A stretch of DNA of 5,607 nucleotides from Pseudomonadales bacterium (lineage in GTDB: Bacteria; Pseudomonadota; Gammaproteobacteria; Pseudomonadales; Azotimanducaceae): NCBI GenBank assembly GCA_028822125.1, contig JAPKEK010000198.1:1-5607 (forward strand). The letters are read 5' to 3'. The position numbers and the translations under genes are program-made. Under the pieces are notes generated by a model. The model was given only the letters and a program-made list of their open reading frames with translations. It was not told the origin of the DNA and made no database searches. Shown here one piece after another: positions 1 through 5,607 of this stretch (positions are counted from its first letter, which is position 1; each line of letters starts with the position of its first letter).

Positions 1-28
1 CAGCAGGCGACTGGCAGCAGGCGACGGG
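1..28. repeat. Two-copy 14-bp tandem repeat
   Basis: Positions 1-14 (CAGCAGGCGACTGG) are repeated at 15-28 with one change (T to G at the twelfth base). The 14-bp unit is not a multiple of three, so a further copy would shift any reading frame through it. It sits at the window edge, so more copies may lie to the left. No function can be assigned. Confidence 0.6.
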
Positions 29-107
29 CGAGCTGATGTGTTTACCACTTGAGTGTGGGTTAACGCAGTGTCATAAGCTCCAGCAGATCCACTGATGACG
101 AAACCTG

Positions 108-200
108 AAATTTATTATTTATTATTTATTATGTAATACTTTATAAATAAATTTTAATTAACTGATTTAATTCTATAATTTTATAAAATATCTTAATATA
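108..200. other. AT-rich spacer downstream of selU
   Basis: Only 6 of these 93 bases are G or C (about 94 % AT), in sharp contrast with the GC-rich coding DNA on either side. The block lies immediately 3' of selU. I see only all-AT potential stems, such as AATTAA at 156-161 with TTAATT at 167-172, and no GC-rich hairpin with a T tract. A classical intrinsic terminator for selU is therefore not evident. No gene is supported in 1-210. Confidence 0.7.
111..131. repeat. Three perfect copies of a 7-bp unit (TTTATTA)
   Basis: The heptamer TTTATTA is present in exact tandem at 111-117, 118-124 and 125-131, inside the AT-rich spacer beyond the 3' end of selU. Short perfect tandem repeats of this type can vary in copy number by slippage. 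No regulatory role is visible, because no gene start lies next to it. Confidence 0.75.
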
Positions 201-210
201 CCAGCCATAT

Positions 211-1293
211 TCAAGTCGAGGCCTGCTGCACCCATTGCAGTAACGCCTGTTTGTCTCCGCGCTGAACGATCCGGTGAGCTTTCTTTTCGATCTGGTAGTT
301 ATACATGGGATCGTAATAATGCCTGAGCAGAGCTTCGATCCACCCTCTGTGGTCAGAGAATTCACCCTTGAGTTGCTGGGTCAGGGCATGCTCCATCTCC
401 TTGCGTAGCTTGCTATGCAACTCTGAACCCAGCCTCTTTTTTATCGCATCTATTGCGGTAAGCAGGTAGGAAGCAAAATGTTGTGCTGCAGTGCTTTCAA
501 ACTGACATTGGTACTCCTGCCACTGGTCGAGAATGTATTCCTGGAAGATATGTTCTATGCGGGCCTCCAGGCTGGCTTCCAGTAATAGTAAAGGAGCGGC
601 CTGCAGTTTTGCCTGGATGGGGGCAGGCAGGTGTACCCGGCCAATCAGTCGGCCCTCATCTTCCATGAATACAGTGCTAGTATGGTTCAGTCTTGCCTGA
701 AGCAGGGCAACGGCGATGGTGTTTTCAAAATCGATCTGAGCGGGTTGCGCTGTTAGCCGGCTACCAAACGCCGAACCGCGGTGCGTTGCGGCGTTTTCTA
801 GATCGATGCCGCCCTCCAGGCGGCGTAACAGCTCGGTCTTGCCGGTGCCGGTTCGACCGGCAATAACCACTAGGTTAGCGTCCTTGAGTTCCAGTTCGTT
901 CAACAGGTGCTGACGTAGCGCTTTGTAGCCGCCGTTGATTCGCGGGATGGGTTTGCCAGCCGCTTGCAACCAGCTACAGGCGATTTCGGACCGCATGCCG
1001 CCACGAAAACAATAAAGGGCAGCTTGCTCATGCAGGTCAATAAATTCCAGCCAGGCGTTTACCCGGGATTGCCTGACAGCACCGCTGACCAGTTCAAAAC
1101 CACGCTCAAGCGCTGCCTGTTGACCCTTTGATTTATATATAACGCCTATTTCGTGTCGTTCAGGGTCGTTCAGCAGGGGCAAGTTAACCGCGCTGGGAAA
1201 GCTGCCCCTGGCATATTCGATGGGCGCACGTACGTCGATCAAGGGCACACCCCGACTAAGCAGCGTGCTGAACTGATTCTGTGATTTGGCCAT
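211..1293 (-). CDS. selU: tRNA 2-selenouridine synthase (SelU/MnmH)
   Basis: This enzyme replaces the sulfur of 2-thiouridine at wobble position 34 of tRNA Lys, Glu and Gln with selenium from selenophosphate; in the family this goes through an S-geranyl intermediate. It acts in the cytoplasm. Numbered from the 1293 start (360 aa), an N-terminal rhodanese domain carries the catalytic cysteine in CFRGGMRS (Cys95). A P-loop follows, GRTGTGKT at 146-153, then the HRGSAFG segment and a conserved C-terminal YYDPMY near 326-331. E. coli MnmH is 364 aa, so the protein is complete. I prefer the ATG at 1293: AGGAG lies 3 nt upstream of it and the length matches the family. The ATG at 1326 would add 11 residues (MAWPARYKQEQ) and has no visible ribosome-binding site. 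The gene is transcribed divergently from cysD. The usual partner selD is not in this window. No convincing sigma-70 promoter was found for it. Confidence 0.95.
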   Translation of the reverse strand: MAKSQNQFSTLLSRGVPLIDVRAPIEYARGSFPSAVNLPLLNDPERHEIGVIYKSKGQQAALERGFELVSGAVRQSRVNAWLEFIDLHEQAALYCFRGGMRSEIACSWLQAAGKPIPRINGGYKALRQHLLNELELKDANLVVIAGRTGTGKTELLRRLEGGIDLENAATHRGSAFGSRLTAQPAQIDFENTIAVALLQARLNHTSTVFMEDEGRLIGRVHLPAPIQAKLQAAPLLLLEASLEARIEHIFQEYILDQWQEYQCQFESTAAQHFASYLLTAIDAIKKRLGSELHSKLRKEMEHALTQQLKGEFSDHRGWIEALLRHYYDPMYNYQIEKKAHRIVQRGDKQALLQWVQQAST

Positions 1294-1434
1294 TTGCTCC
1301 TGCTTGTATCGGGCTGGCCAAGCCATTTTACGTGATTGTGGGCGACCTGAATAGTCGCTGATCGTGGGCTTAACAGCGCTATGCCGCCAAGGTATGGCAA
1401 AAACTGCTTATTGGATAACGATTGTCGCAATATG

Positions 1435-1487
1435 TATATAATTAATAGTAAGTTGCTTTTATTTTATATTAAACTATATAATTAATA
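1435..1487. repeat. 13-bp direct repeat with 40-bp periodicity
   Basis: TATATAATTAATA occurs exactly at 1435-1447 and again at 1475-1487, offset by 40 bp, close to four helical turns. Each copy contains TATAAT; the second copy's hexamer serves well as the -10 box for cysD. The first copy overlaps the left arm of the surrounding inverted repeat by 3 bp. In DNA this AT-rich some chance repetition is expected, but a 13-mer is longer than usual. Confidence 0.65.
1453..1482 (+). promoter_or_regulatory. Putative sigma-70 promoter for cysD-cysNC-DUF2061
   Basis: A perfect -10 hexamer TATAAT lies at 1477-1482. With an 18-bp spacer, TTGCTT at 1453-1458 is a weak -35 that keeps only the TTG. Transcription would begin near 1489 and give a leader of about 28 nt before the ATG at 1517. 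The position fits, but AT-rich DNA makes TATAAT common, so the call rests mainly on spacing and location. Confidence 0.45.
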
Positions 1488-1516
1488 TATTATCTAGTGA
1501 AATACATATTACGACA

Positions 1517-3022
1517 ATGCAAAACAAAGACTATTGCTTCCTGAGTACAAACTTGATCGAGGAAGATTCACAGCTCGCGTGGACAACAGCCCGGGCGCAT
1601 CAGCGGCAACGGGATGATGACGCCGACGTCTCGTTACGAAGCGTTGAGCGGATTATTGCGGGCAGTGATGTATTACCGGCATCGTTACAAGTCAAGGCCC
1701 TGCAAGATGAACAGTCTCGAGCGGTAAAGAAACTGGTTGTCGAGCAGTTTCAAGCGGATGCGCAGCGAAAGCGCAGGTTGTTCATGATGGTTCAACTCGG
1801 TCCCAGTATTGATCAAAGGCGGGTCCTGGTGGCGAACGACGCGCGCAAGGGACGTCGCTGGCTGTTTCTGCCAGAAGCCGCTGACGCCCAGCAGATTTTT
1901 GATGCCCTTGGCATTTTGGCCGAAGGGCGCAGCGTTGTCTTTGTGCCATCGGGAAGTATCACCGCACATTTCCGGGAACTTGTTCAGGCAAACCAGTCCG
2001 AGGTGTTTGCGCTGGACAAACAGAAAATTCATCTGGCGGTAAGCTGTTATCCGGAATCCGCTCAGCCCTCAATCAGGCGAGGGCCATCACAGCGAGCGGT
2101 CAGCGCCGATGAAGAACCCTGCCTGGCACTGACTCACCTGGATCGCTTGGAAGCCGAGAGTATCCACATCATCAGGGAAGTGATGGCGCATGCTGAAAAC
2201 CCGGTTATGCTCTATTCCATTGGCAAGGATTCGTCGGTCATGCTGCACCTGGCGCGAAAGGCTTTTTATCCCAGCCCGCCTCCCTTTCCGCTCATGCACG
2301 TTGATACGCGCTGGAAATTCCAGGAAATGTATCGTTTCCGCGATGAAATGGCAGCCTCCTCAAATATGGAGCTGATCAGCTACGTTAATCCGGAAGGCGT
2401 AAAAAAGAATATCAATCCCTTTGATCATGGCAGCGCGCTGCACACCGACATCATGAAGACTCAAGGTCTCAAGCAGGCCTTGGACCAATACCAGTTTGAT
2501 GCGGCTTTCGGCGGAGCGCGGCGCGATGAGGAAAAGAGCAGGGCAAAAGAACGTGTATTTTCCTTTCGCACCGATACCCATCAGTGGGACCCCAAGAAGC
2601 AACGGCCTGAACTCTGGAATCTCTACAACGGGTCAAAAAACAAGAGCGAAAGCGTGCGTATTTTCCCGTTGTCGAACTGGACCGAATTGGATATATGGCA
2701 GTACATCTACCAGGAAAGTATTGCCATCGTACCTTTGTATTTTGCTGCCCAGCGGCCGGTAGTGAATCGTGACGGTATGCTGATTCTAGTGGATGATGAC
2801 CGGATGCGGCTGTTACCGGGTGAGCAGATTGAAATCAGGCGGGTGCGCTTTCGAACACTGGGGTGCTACCCGTTGACCGGCGCGGTGGATTCGACTGCGG
2901 ATGACCTTTGTTCCATCGTTCTGGAGCTTCTGCAGAGCCGTACCAGTGAGCGGCAAGGACGGGCAATCGATTCTGACTCATCGGGCTCCATGGAGAAGAA
3001 AAAACAGGAAGGTTATTTCTAG
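1517..3022 (+). CDS. cysD: Sulfate adenylyltransferase subunit 2 (CysD) with an unrecognised N-terminal extension of about 199 aa
   Basis: CysD is the catalytic subunit of ATP sulfurylase and makes APS and pyrophosphate from ATP and sulfate, driven by the GTPase subunit CysN. Residues 200-501 align along the whole length of the 302-residue E. coli protein. The PP-loop is SIGKDSS (234-240), followed by HVDTRWKF, NPFDHGSA, HTDIMKT, FGGARRDEEKSRAKER, FPLSNWTELDIWQYI and FRTLGCYPLTGAV, and the usual C-terminus SERQGRAID...GYF. Residues 1-199 are extra. They contain a charged, probably helical part (about 20-87) and then an alternating strand/helix part (about 88-176), and match no family I know. 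No ATG, GTG or TTG lies in frame between GTG 2003 and the conserved core, so the extension appears to be genuinely translated. The ATG at 1517 lacks a clear Shine-Dalgarno sequence and sits in the right arm of an inverted repeat. The stop overlaps the cysNC start by one base. Confidence 0.93.
   Translation: MQNKDYCFLSTNLIEEDSQLAWTTARAHQRQRDDDADVSLRSVERIIAGSDVLPASLQVKALQDEQSRAVKKLVVEQFQADAQRKRRLFMMVQLGPSIDQRRVLVANDARKGRRWLFLPEAADAQQIFDALGILAEGRSVVFVPSGSITAHFRELVQANQSEVFALDKQKIHLAVSCYPESAQPSIRRGPSQRAVSADEEPCLALTHLDRLEAESIHIIREVMAHAENPVMLYSIGKDSSVMLHLARKAFYPSPPPFPLMHVDTRWKFQEMYRFRDEMAASSNMELISYVNPEGVKKNINPFDHGSALHTDIMKTQGLKQALDQYQFDAAFGGARRDEEKSRAKERVFSFRTDTHQWDPKKQRPELWNLYNGSKNKSESVRIFPLSNWTELDIWQYIYQESIAIVPLYFAAQRPVVNRDGMLILVDDDRMRLLPGEQIEIRRVRFRTLGCYPLTGAVDSTADDLCSIVLELLQSRTSERQGRAIDSDSSGSMEKKKQEGYF
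3006..3012 (+). promoter_or_regulatory. Ribosome-binding site of cysNC
   Basis: AGGAAGG at 3006-3012 lies 9 nt before the GTG at 3022 and within the end of cysD. It supports GTG as the cysNC start, in a TAGTG stop/start overlap, and so supports translational coupling with cysD. Confidence 0.7.
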
Positions 3023-4917
3023 TGACTGACTCAGCACATCAACAGATCCAGGCCAAGGTTGATGCCTATATTGACAATCAGGCTAATCTGGATTTATTAC
3101 GTTTTATTACCTGCGGCTCCGTCGATGATGGCAAGAGTACCCTGATTGGCCGGATGCTCTATGAGGCGCAGCTGTTATTCGAAGATCAGGTGACCTCACT
3201 GAAGGCTGATTCGAAGAAAATGGGGAGCCAGGGCGGTGATATTGATTTTGCTTTGCTGGTCGATGGACTCGCAGCCGAACGTGAGCAGGGTATCACCATT
3301 GACGTGGCCTACCGCTTTTTTAACACCGATCAGCGTAAGTTCATTGTTGCTGATACGCCGGGGCACGAACAATACACGCGCAACATGGTGACCGGCGCGT
3401 CAACAGCCGACGTTGCTATAATCCTGGTTGATGCCAGCCAGGGCATTCTCACCCAGACGCGGCGGCATTCCTTTATTGCGTCGCTGCTGGGCATAGAGCA
3501 GGTTGTCCTCGCCGTGAACAAGATGGACCTGGTTAACTATGATGCGTCGGTTTTCGACGCCATTGTAGATGATTATCAGGGCCTGGCAGCGCATTTCAAT
3601 TTTAAGGGGGTATCGACTATACCGTTGTCGGCCCTCGAAGGTGATAACGTTATTGCCAGGTCGCACCACATGAAATGGTATAAGGGCCCAACTCTGCTGG
3701 GTTTCCTGGAAACCGTTGAGGTCAGGAAAAGCCTAAACGAGCATCCGTTCCGCTTCCCAGTACAGTGGGTGAACCGACCACACCGAGGCTTCAGGGGGTT
3801 TTCCGGGACCGTTGTGGCGGGTACGATCGCCCCGGGTGATAAGGTCAGGGCGCTACCGTCGGGCGAGATCGCGACGGTTCAGGGCCTGGTTCTGTCTGAT
3901 AAGGATCTGCCCTTGGCGCTGACCGATCAGGCATTGACCCTCACCCTGGATCGTGAAATTGACATTTCCCGGGGCGACGTTCTAACCGCTGCTGACTCGC
4001 CCTGCGAAATCTCCGATCAGTTTGAAGCGCAACTGGTCTGGATGGACCAGGAGCAGGGCTATATCGGCCGCTCTTACTGGCTGCAACTGGGTACAGCCAG
4101 GGCGAATGCGACCATTTCCGAGATTAAATTCAAGTACAACATCAATACCTTCGAGCATCTTTCCAGTCGCGAACTTCACCTTAACGACATAGCCGAAATT
4201 ACACTGACCCTGGATAAGGCGGTGCCGTTTGAACCTTATGCCAGCTGCCGGCAGCTCGGCGCTTTTGTGCTGATTGATCGATACAGTAATGCCACAGTGG
4301 GTGCTGGCATGATCAAATTTTCACTGCGGCGGGCGACCAATGTCCATAAACAGGCCCTGCAGGTTGACCGCGCCGCCAGAGAAAAATTAAACGGCCATCA
4401 GGGTCAGGTGATCTGGCTGACCGGCCTGAGCGGCTCAGGAAAATCGACGGTGGCCAATGCCGCAGAACAGATGTTGCATGACAAGGGATTTAAAACCTAC
4501 ATTCTTGATGGCGACAATATTCGCCATGGACTGTCCAAGGACCTGGGGTTTACCGTTGCAGACCGGGTTGAGAACATCAGGAGAATTGCCGAGGTTGCTC
4601 GTATTCTGGTTGATGCTGGAATTATCGTGTTTACAGCCTTTATCTCGCCGTTCAGATCAGAACGGGACATGGCCCGTGCCCTATTCGACGCAGGCGATTT
4701 TGCCGAGGTGTTTGTTAATATTCCGCTGGCGGTTGCCGAGGCTCGAGACCCCAAGGGCCTATACAAGAAAGCCAGAAGGGGCGAGCTGCCTAATTTTACG
4801 GGTATCGACAGCGACTATGAGGCACCCGACAACCCGGATGCTGTGCTTAATACCGCGGAGCGTTCCATTGATGAGTGTGCCGAGGACCTGGTGAGACTGG
4901 TTATGGCTGACGAGTGA
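3022..4917 (+). CDS. cysNC: Bifunctional sulfate adenylyltransferase subunit 1 / APS kinase (CysN-CysC fusion)
   Basis: The N-terminal half is the CysN GTPase that drives ATP sulfurylase; the C-terminal half is CysC, which phosphorylates APS to PAPS. GTPase motifs are intact: G1 GSVDDGKST (32-40), G3 DTPGH (111-115), G4 NKMD (166-169), G5 SAL (203-205), followed by EF-Tu-like beta-barrel domains ending near NATVGAGMI. The APS kinase domain (about 458-631) has the P-loop GLSGSGKST (468-476), DGDN (496-499), ENIRR, FISP with the serine at 542 that matches the phosphorylated Ser109 of E. coli CysC, and RDPKGLY (575-581). At 631 aa it has the usual length of such fusions in Pseudomonas and relatives. 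The GTG start overlaps the cysD stop by one base, and the TGA overlaps the next gene's GTG. With cysD it makes a complete sulfate-to-PAPS module. Confidence 0.97.
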   Translation: MTDSAHQQIQAKVDAYIDNQANLDLLRFITCGSVDDGKSTLIGRMLYEAQLLFEDQVTSLKADSKKMGSQGGDIDFALLVDGLAAEREQGITIDVAYRFFNTDQRKFIVADTPGHEQYTRNMVTGASTADVAIILVDASQGILTQTRRHSFIASLLGIEQVVLAVNKMDLVNYDASVFDAIVDDYQGLAAHFNFKGVSTIPLSALEGDNVIARSHHMKWYKGPTLLGFLETVEVRKSLNEHPFRFPVQWVNRPHRGFRGFSGTVVAGTIAPGDKVRALPSGEIATVQGLVLSDKDLPLALTDQALTLTLDREIDISRGDVLTAADSPCEISDQFEAQLVWMDQEQGYIGRSYWLQLGTARANATISEIKFKYNINTFEHLSSRELHLNDIAEITLTLDKAVPFEPYASCRQLGAFVLIDRYSNATVGAGMIKFSLRRATNVHKQALQVDRAAREKLNGHQGQVIWLTGLSGSGKSTVANAAEQMLHDKGFKTYILDGDNIRHGLSKDLGFTVADRVENIRRIAEVARILVDAGIIVFTAFISPFRSERDMARALFDAGDFAEVFVNIPLAVAEARDPKGLYKKARRGELPNFTGIDSDYEAPDNPDAVLNTAERSIDECAEDLVRLVMADE

Positions 4918-5144
4918 GTCGGAGGGCTAGGTGGGGGCAGGGTAATATCACGCAATATGAATCCCGGCTTCGCAGCCTTGTAAAGGCCACCAGCTGGCGG
5001 GTTATTGCTACGCTGACGACGATGCTGATTACCTGGTGGGTGACGGCTAACGTTAATGCGGCGATGCTGGTTGGCAGTGTTGAATTTGTCGCTAAATTTG
5101 TTATCTATTATGCCCACGAGCGTGTCTGGCTGAGACTGCCCTAG
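4914..5144 (+). CDS. DUF2061 small membrane protein
   Basis: This 76-residue protein has the DUF2061 pattern: a basic K-A-T-S-W-R segment (24-29), a first membrane segment about 28-46, a second about 49-67, and the family's closing YYAHERVW (65-72). The acidic Glu57 and Lys61 fall inside the second hydrophobic stretch, as is usual for the family. The biochemical function is unknown. In other marine and rhizobial genomes I recall members lying beside, or fused to, APS kinase genes, which fits its place here. The only in-frame start before the domain is GTG 4914, which overlaps the cysNC stop as GTGA, so it is probably translated by coupling. A strong GGAGG at 4921-4925 lies after this start and does not serve it. 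An inner-membrane role linked to sulfate or PAPS use is an inference from context only. Confidence 0.85.
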   Translation: MSRRARWGQGNITQYESRLRSLVKATSWRVIATLTTMLITWWVTANVNAAMLVGSVEFVAKFVIYYAHERVWLRLP

Positions 5145-5259
5145 AGGCTTGCACCGGATTACACAGGCGCTGAAGGTCTCTTGCCGCGCTGAGCTGGCCG
5201 TGCTTGTCCAAAATCTCGATGTTGTTGAGCCAGGGCGGCAGATCTTTCAAAAAATGACC

Positions 5260-5288
5260 CTGTGATTTGAATGCCTGCGAGCTATACT
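5260..5288 (+). promoter_or_regulatory. Possible promoter for galE
   Basis: TATACT at 5283-5288 matches the -10 consensus at 5 of 6 positions. A weak -35, CTGTGA at 5260-5265, lies 17 bp upstream. Transcription would start near 5295, at the first base of the palindrome just downstream. Neither element is strong enough alone, so this is a suggestion. Confidence 0.3.
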
Positions 5289-5294
5289 CAGCAG

Positions 5295-5309
5295 CCAGGT
5301 ATAACCTGG
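5295..5309. promoter_or_regulatory. Perfect palindrome upstream of galE (possible operator or hairpin)
   Basis: CCAGGT (5295-5300) and ACCTGG (5304-5309) are exact inverted repeats around ATA. The site falls at the predicted transcription start and 19 bp before the preferred galE start, a position where a repressor would act. As RNA it would form only a 6-bp stem with a triloop and has no T tract after it, so it is not a terminator. Confidence 0.4.
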
Positions 5310-5317
5310 TATGAAGT

Positions 5318-5323
5318 GGGAGG
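5318..5323 (+). promoter_or_regulatory. Ribosome-binding site that points to a TTG start for galE
   Basis: GGGAGG at 5318-5323 is followed by five bases and then TTG at 5329. The only in-frame ATG (5311) lies upstream of this site and has no Shine-Dalgarno sequence of its own. An in-frame TAA at 5302 rules out starts further upstream. Confidence 0.6.
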
Positions 5324-5328
5324 AAGCT

Positions 5329-5607
5329 TTGGGCAGCGAACATATTCTGGTAACCGGTGGAGCAGGCTATATAGGCTCGCATACCACGCAGATGCTGCTC
5401 GACCAGGGCTATCAGGTGACTGTTGTGGATAATCTTTCAACCGGGCATGACTGGTCAGTTGGCGATGCTGAGCTGATCCAGTGTGATCTGCGCGAGCCGG
5501 TTGAGCTTGCTCGCGCGCTGCGGAAAAAGAGATTTACCGGGATTATTCATTTCGCGGGACTTTCGCAGGTGGGCGAATCCATCACCCAGCCGCTCAGCTA
5601 TTTTGAT
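5329..5607 (+). CDS. galE: UDP-glucose 4-epimerase family protein (GalE), 5' part only
   Basis: GalE interconverts UDP-glucose and UDP-galactose with bound NAD, supplying sugars for surface polysaccharides; related SDR epimerases use other nucleotide sugars. The 93 visible residues start close to HILVTGGAGYIGSHT, the Rossmann NAD-binding glycine motif (GxxGxxG). VVDNLSTGH follows, at the family's adenosine-ribose binding acidic residue, then CDLR and HFAGLSQVGES, matching the usual HFAA...VGES, and PLSYFD. The catalytic Ser/Tyr-Lys region lies beyond the window, so substrate cannot be judged. I chose TTG 5329 because of its Shine-Dalgarno sequence and because GalE proteins start a few residues before the first strand; ATG 5311 would add MKWEEA in front. 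The gap of about 180 bp after the DUF2061 gene leaves open whether it is cotranscribed with the PAPS genes. Confidence 0.9.
   Translation, partial: MGSEHILVTGGAGYIGSHTTQMLLDQGYQVTVVDNLSTGHDWSVGDAELIQCDLREPVELARALRKKRFTGIIHFAGLSQVGESITQPLSYFD

Larger units (their letters stand above)
1421..1518. repeat. AT-rich block bounded by a 17-bp imperfect inverted repeat
   Basis: The left arm at 1421-1437 (ATTGTCGCAATATGTAT) and the right arm at 1502-1518 (ATACATATTACGACAAT) are reverse complements at 16 of 17 positions; the only mismatch is C1428 against A1511. They enclose 64 bp that are very AT-rich. The right arm runs into the start codon of cysD (1517-1519). The arrangement could be a pair of oppositely oriented binding sites for one regulator, a cruciform-forming element, or a very small MITE-like insertion. 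I see no target-site duplication outside the arms (TAACG on the left, GCAAA on the right), which weakens the mobile-element reading. Confidence 0.7.

Noticed and set aside
156..172. AATTAA / TTAATT stem as a selU terminator
   Set aside because: A six-pair all-AT stem without a GC core is what 94 % AT sequence gives by chance; too weak for an intrinsic terminator.
1421..1518. Full insertion sequence in the selU-cysD spacer
   Set aside because: There is no room for a transposase and no target-site duplication; at most a non-autonomous element, so it is listed as an inverted repeat only.
1685..2032. 115-codon minus-strand open frame opposite the CysD extension
   Set aside because: Considered as an alternative gene because the extension is unassigned, but the plus-strand frame is continuous with the conserved CysD core. 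The minus-strand product looks like a shadow, and there is no ribosome-binding site that I can see.
2281..2310. HVDTRWKF instead of the E. coli HVDTGWKF in CysD
   Set aside because: Arginine at this position is, to my knowledge, normal in Pseudomonas-type CysD proteins, so it is not a loss of a key residue.
4457..4894. 145-codon plus-strand open frame inside the APS kinase domain
   Set aside because: It lies wholly within the well-conserved CysC domain in another frame, and its translation has no recognisable family.
5231..5262. CAGGG / CCCTG inverted repeat as a terminator after the DUF2061 gene
   Set aside because: The stem is only five pairs with a 22-base loop and no T tract follows.
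1..5607. CRISPR array, tRNA or rRNA genes, riboswitch
   Set aside because: No regularly spaced repeats, no tRNA-like cloverleaf or rRNA segments, and no recognisable riboswitch in any of the spacers.

Overview
The window reads as a stretch of gammaproteobacterial chromosome with GC-rich coding DNA and very AT-rich intergenic spacers. The CysD core, the CysN-CysC fusion and the SelU protein all look like gammaproteobacterial versions; the CysD core has the Pseudomonas-type wording DTRWKF and CYPLTGAV. The exact genus cannot be read from the sequence. A marine or polysaccharide-producing organism is plausible but is an inference.

Layout. Positions 1-210 hold no confident gene: a short 14-bp tandem repeat lies at the left edge, and a block of about 93 bp at 108-200 is about 94 % AT. 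On the minus strand lies selU/mnmH (tRNA 2-selenouridine synthase; 211 to 1293, or 1326 with the longer start). A divergent spacer of about 190-220 bp follows. Inside it, 1421-1518 is bounded by a 17-bp imperfect inverted repeat and contains a 13-bp direct repeat and a perfect TATAAT box. On the plus strand follow cysD (1517-3022), cysNC (3022-4917) and a small DUF2061 membrane-protein gene (4914-5144), overlapping by 1 and 4 bases and almost certainly one transcription unit. A spacer of about 180 bp with a possible promoter and a perfect 15-bp palindrome leads into the 5' end of a galE-type epimerase gene that runs off the right edge.

How the genes work together. CysD and the CysN domain form ATP sulfurylase, which makes APS from sulfate and ATP with GTP hydrolysis. 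The fused CysC domain phosphorylates APS to PAPS, the sulfate donor for assimilatory reduction and for sulfotransferases. DUF2061 is translationally coupled to this PAPS module, and a nucleotide-sugar epimerase follows. This arrangement is compatible with feeding a sulfated surface polysaccharide, but no sulfotransferase or PAPS reductase is in view. SelU is divergent and acts in tRNA wobble-uridine selenation; sharing the spacer may be coincidental.

The most unusual item is the CysD protein. It carries about 199 extra N-terminal residues that I cannot assign to any family, fused in frame to an otherwise full-length 302-residue CysD, with no good internal start codon near the join. The inverted-repeat block that overlaps its start codon is the second item worth checking.
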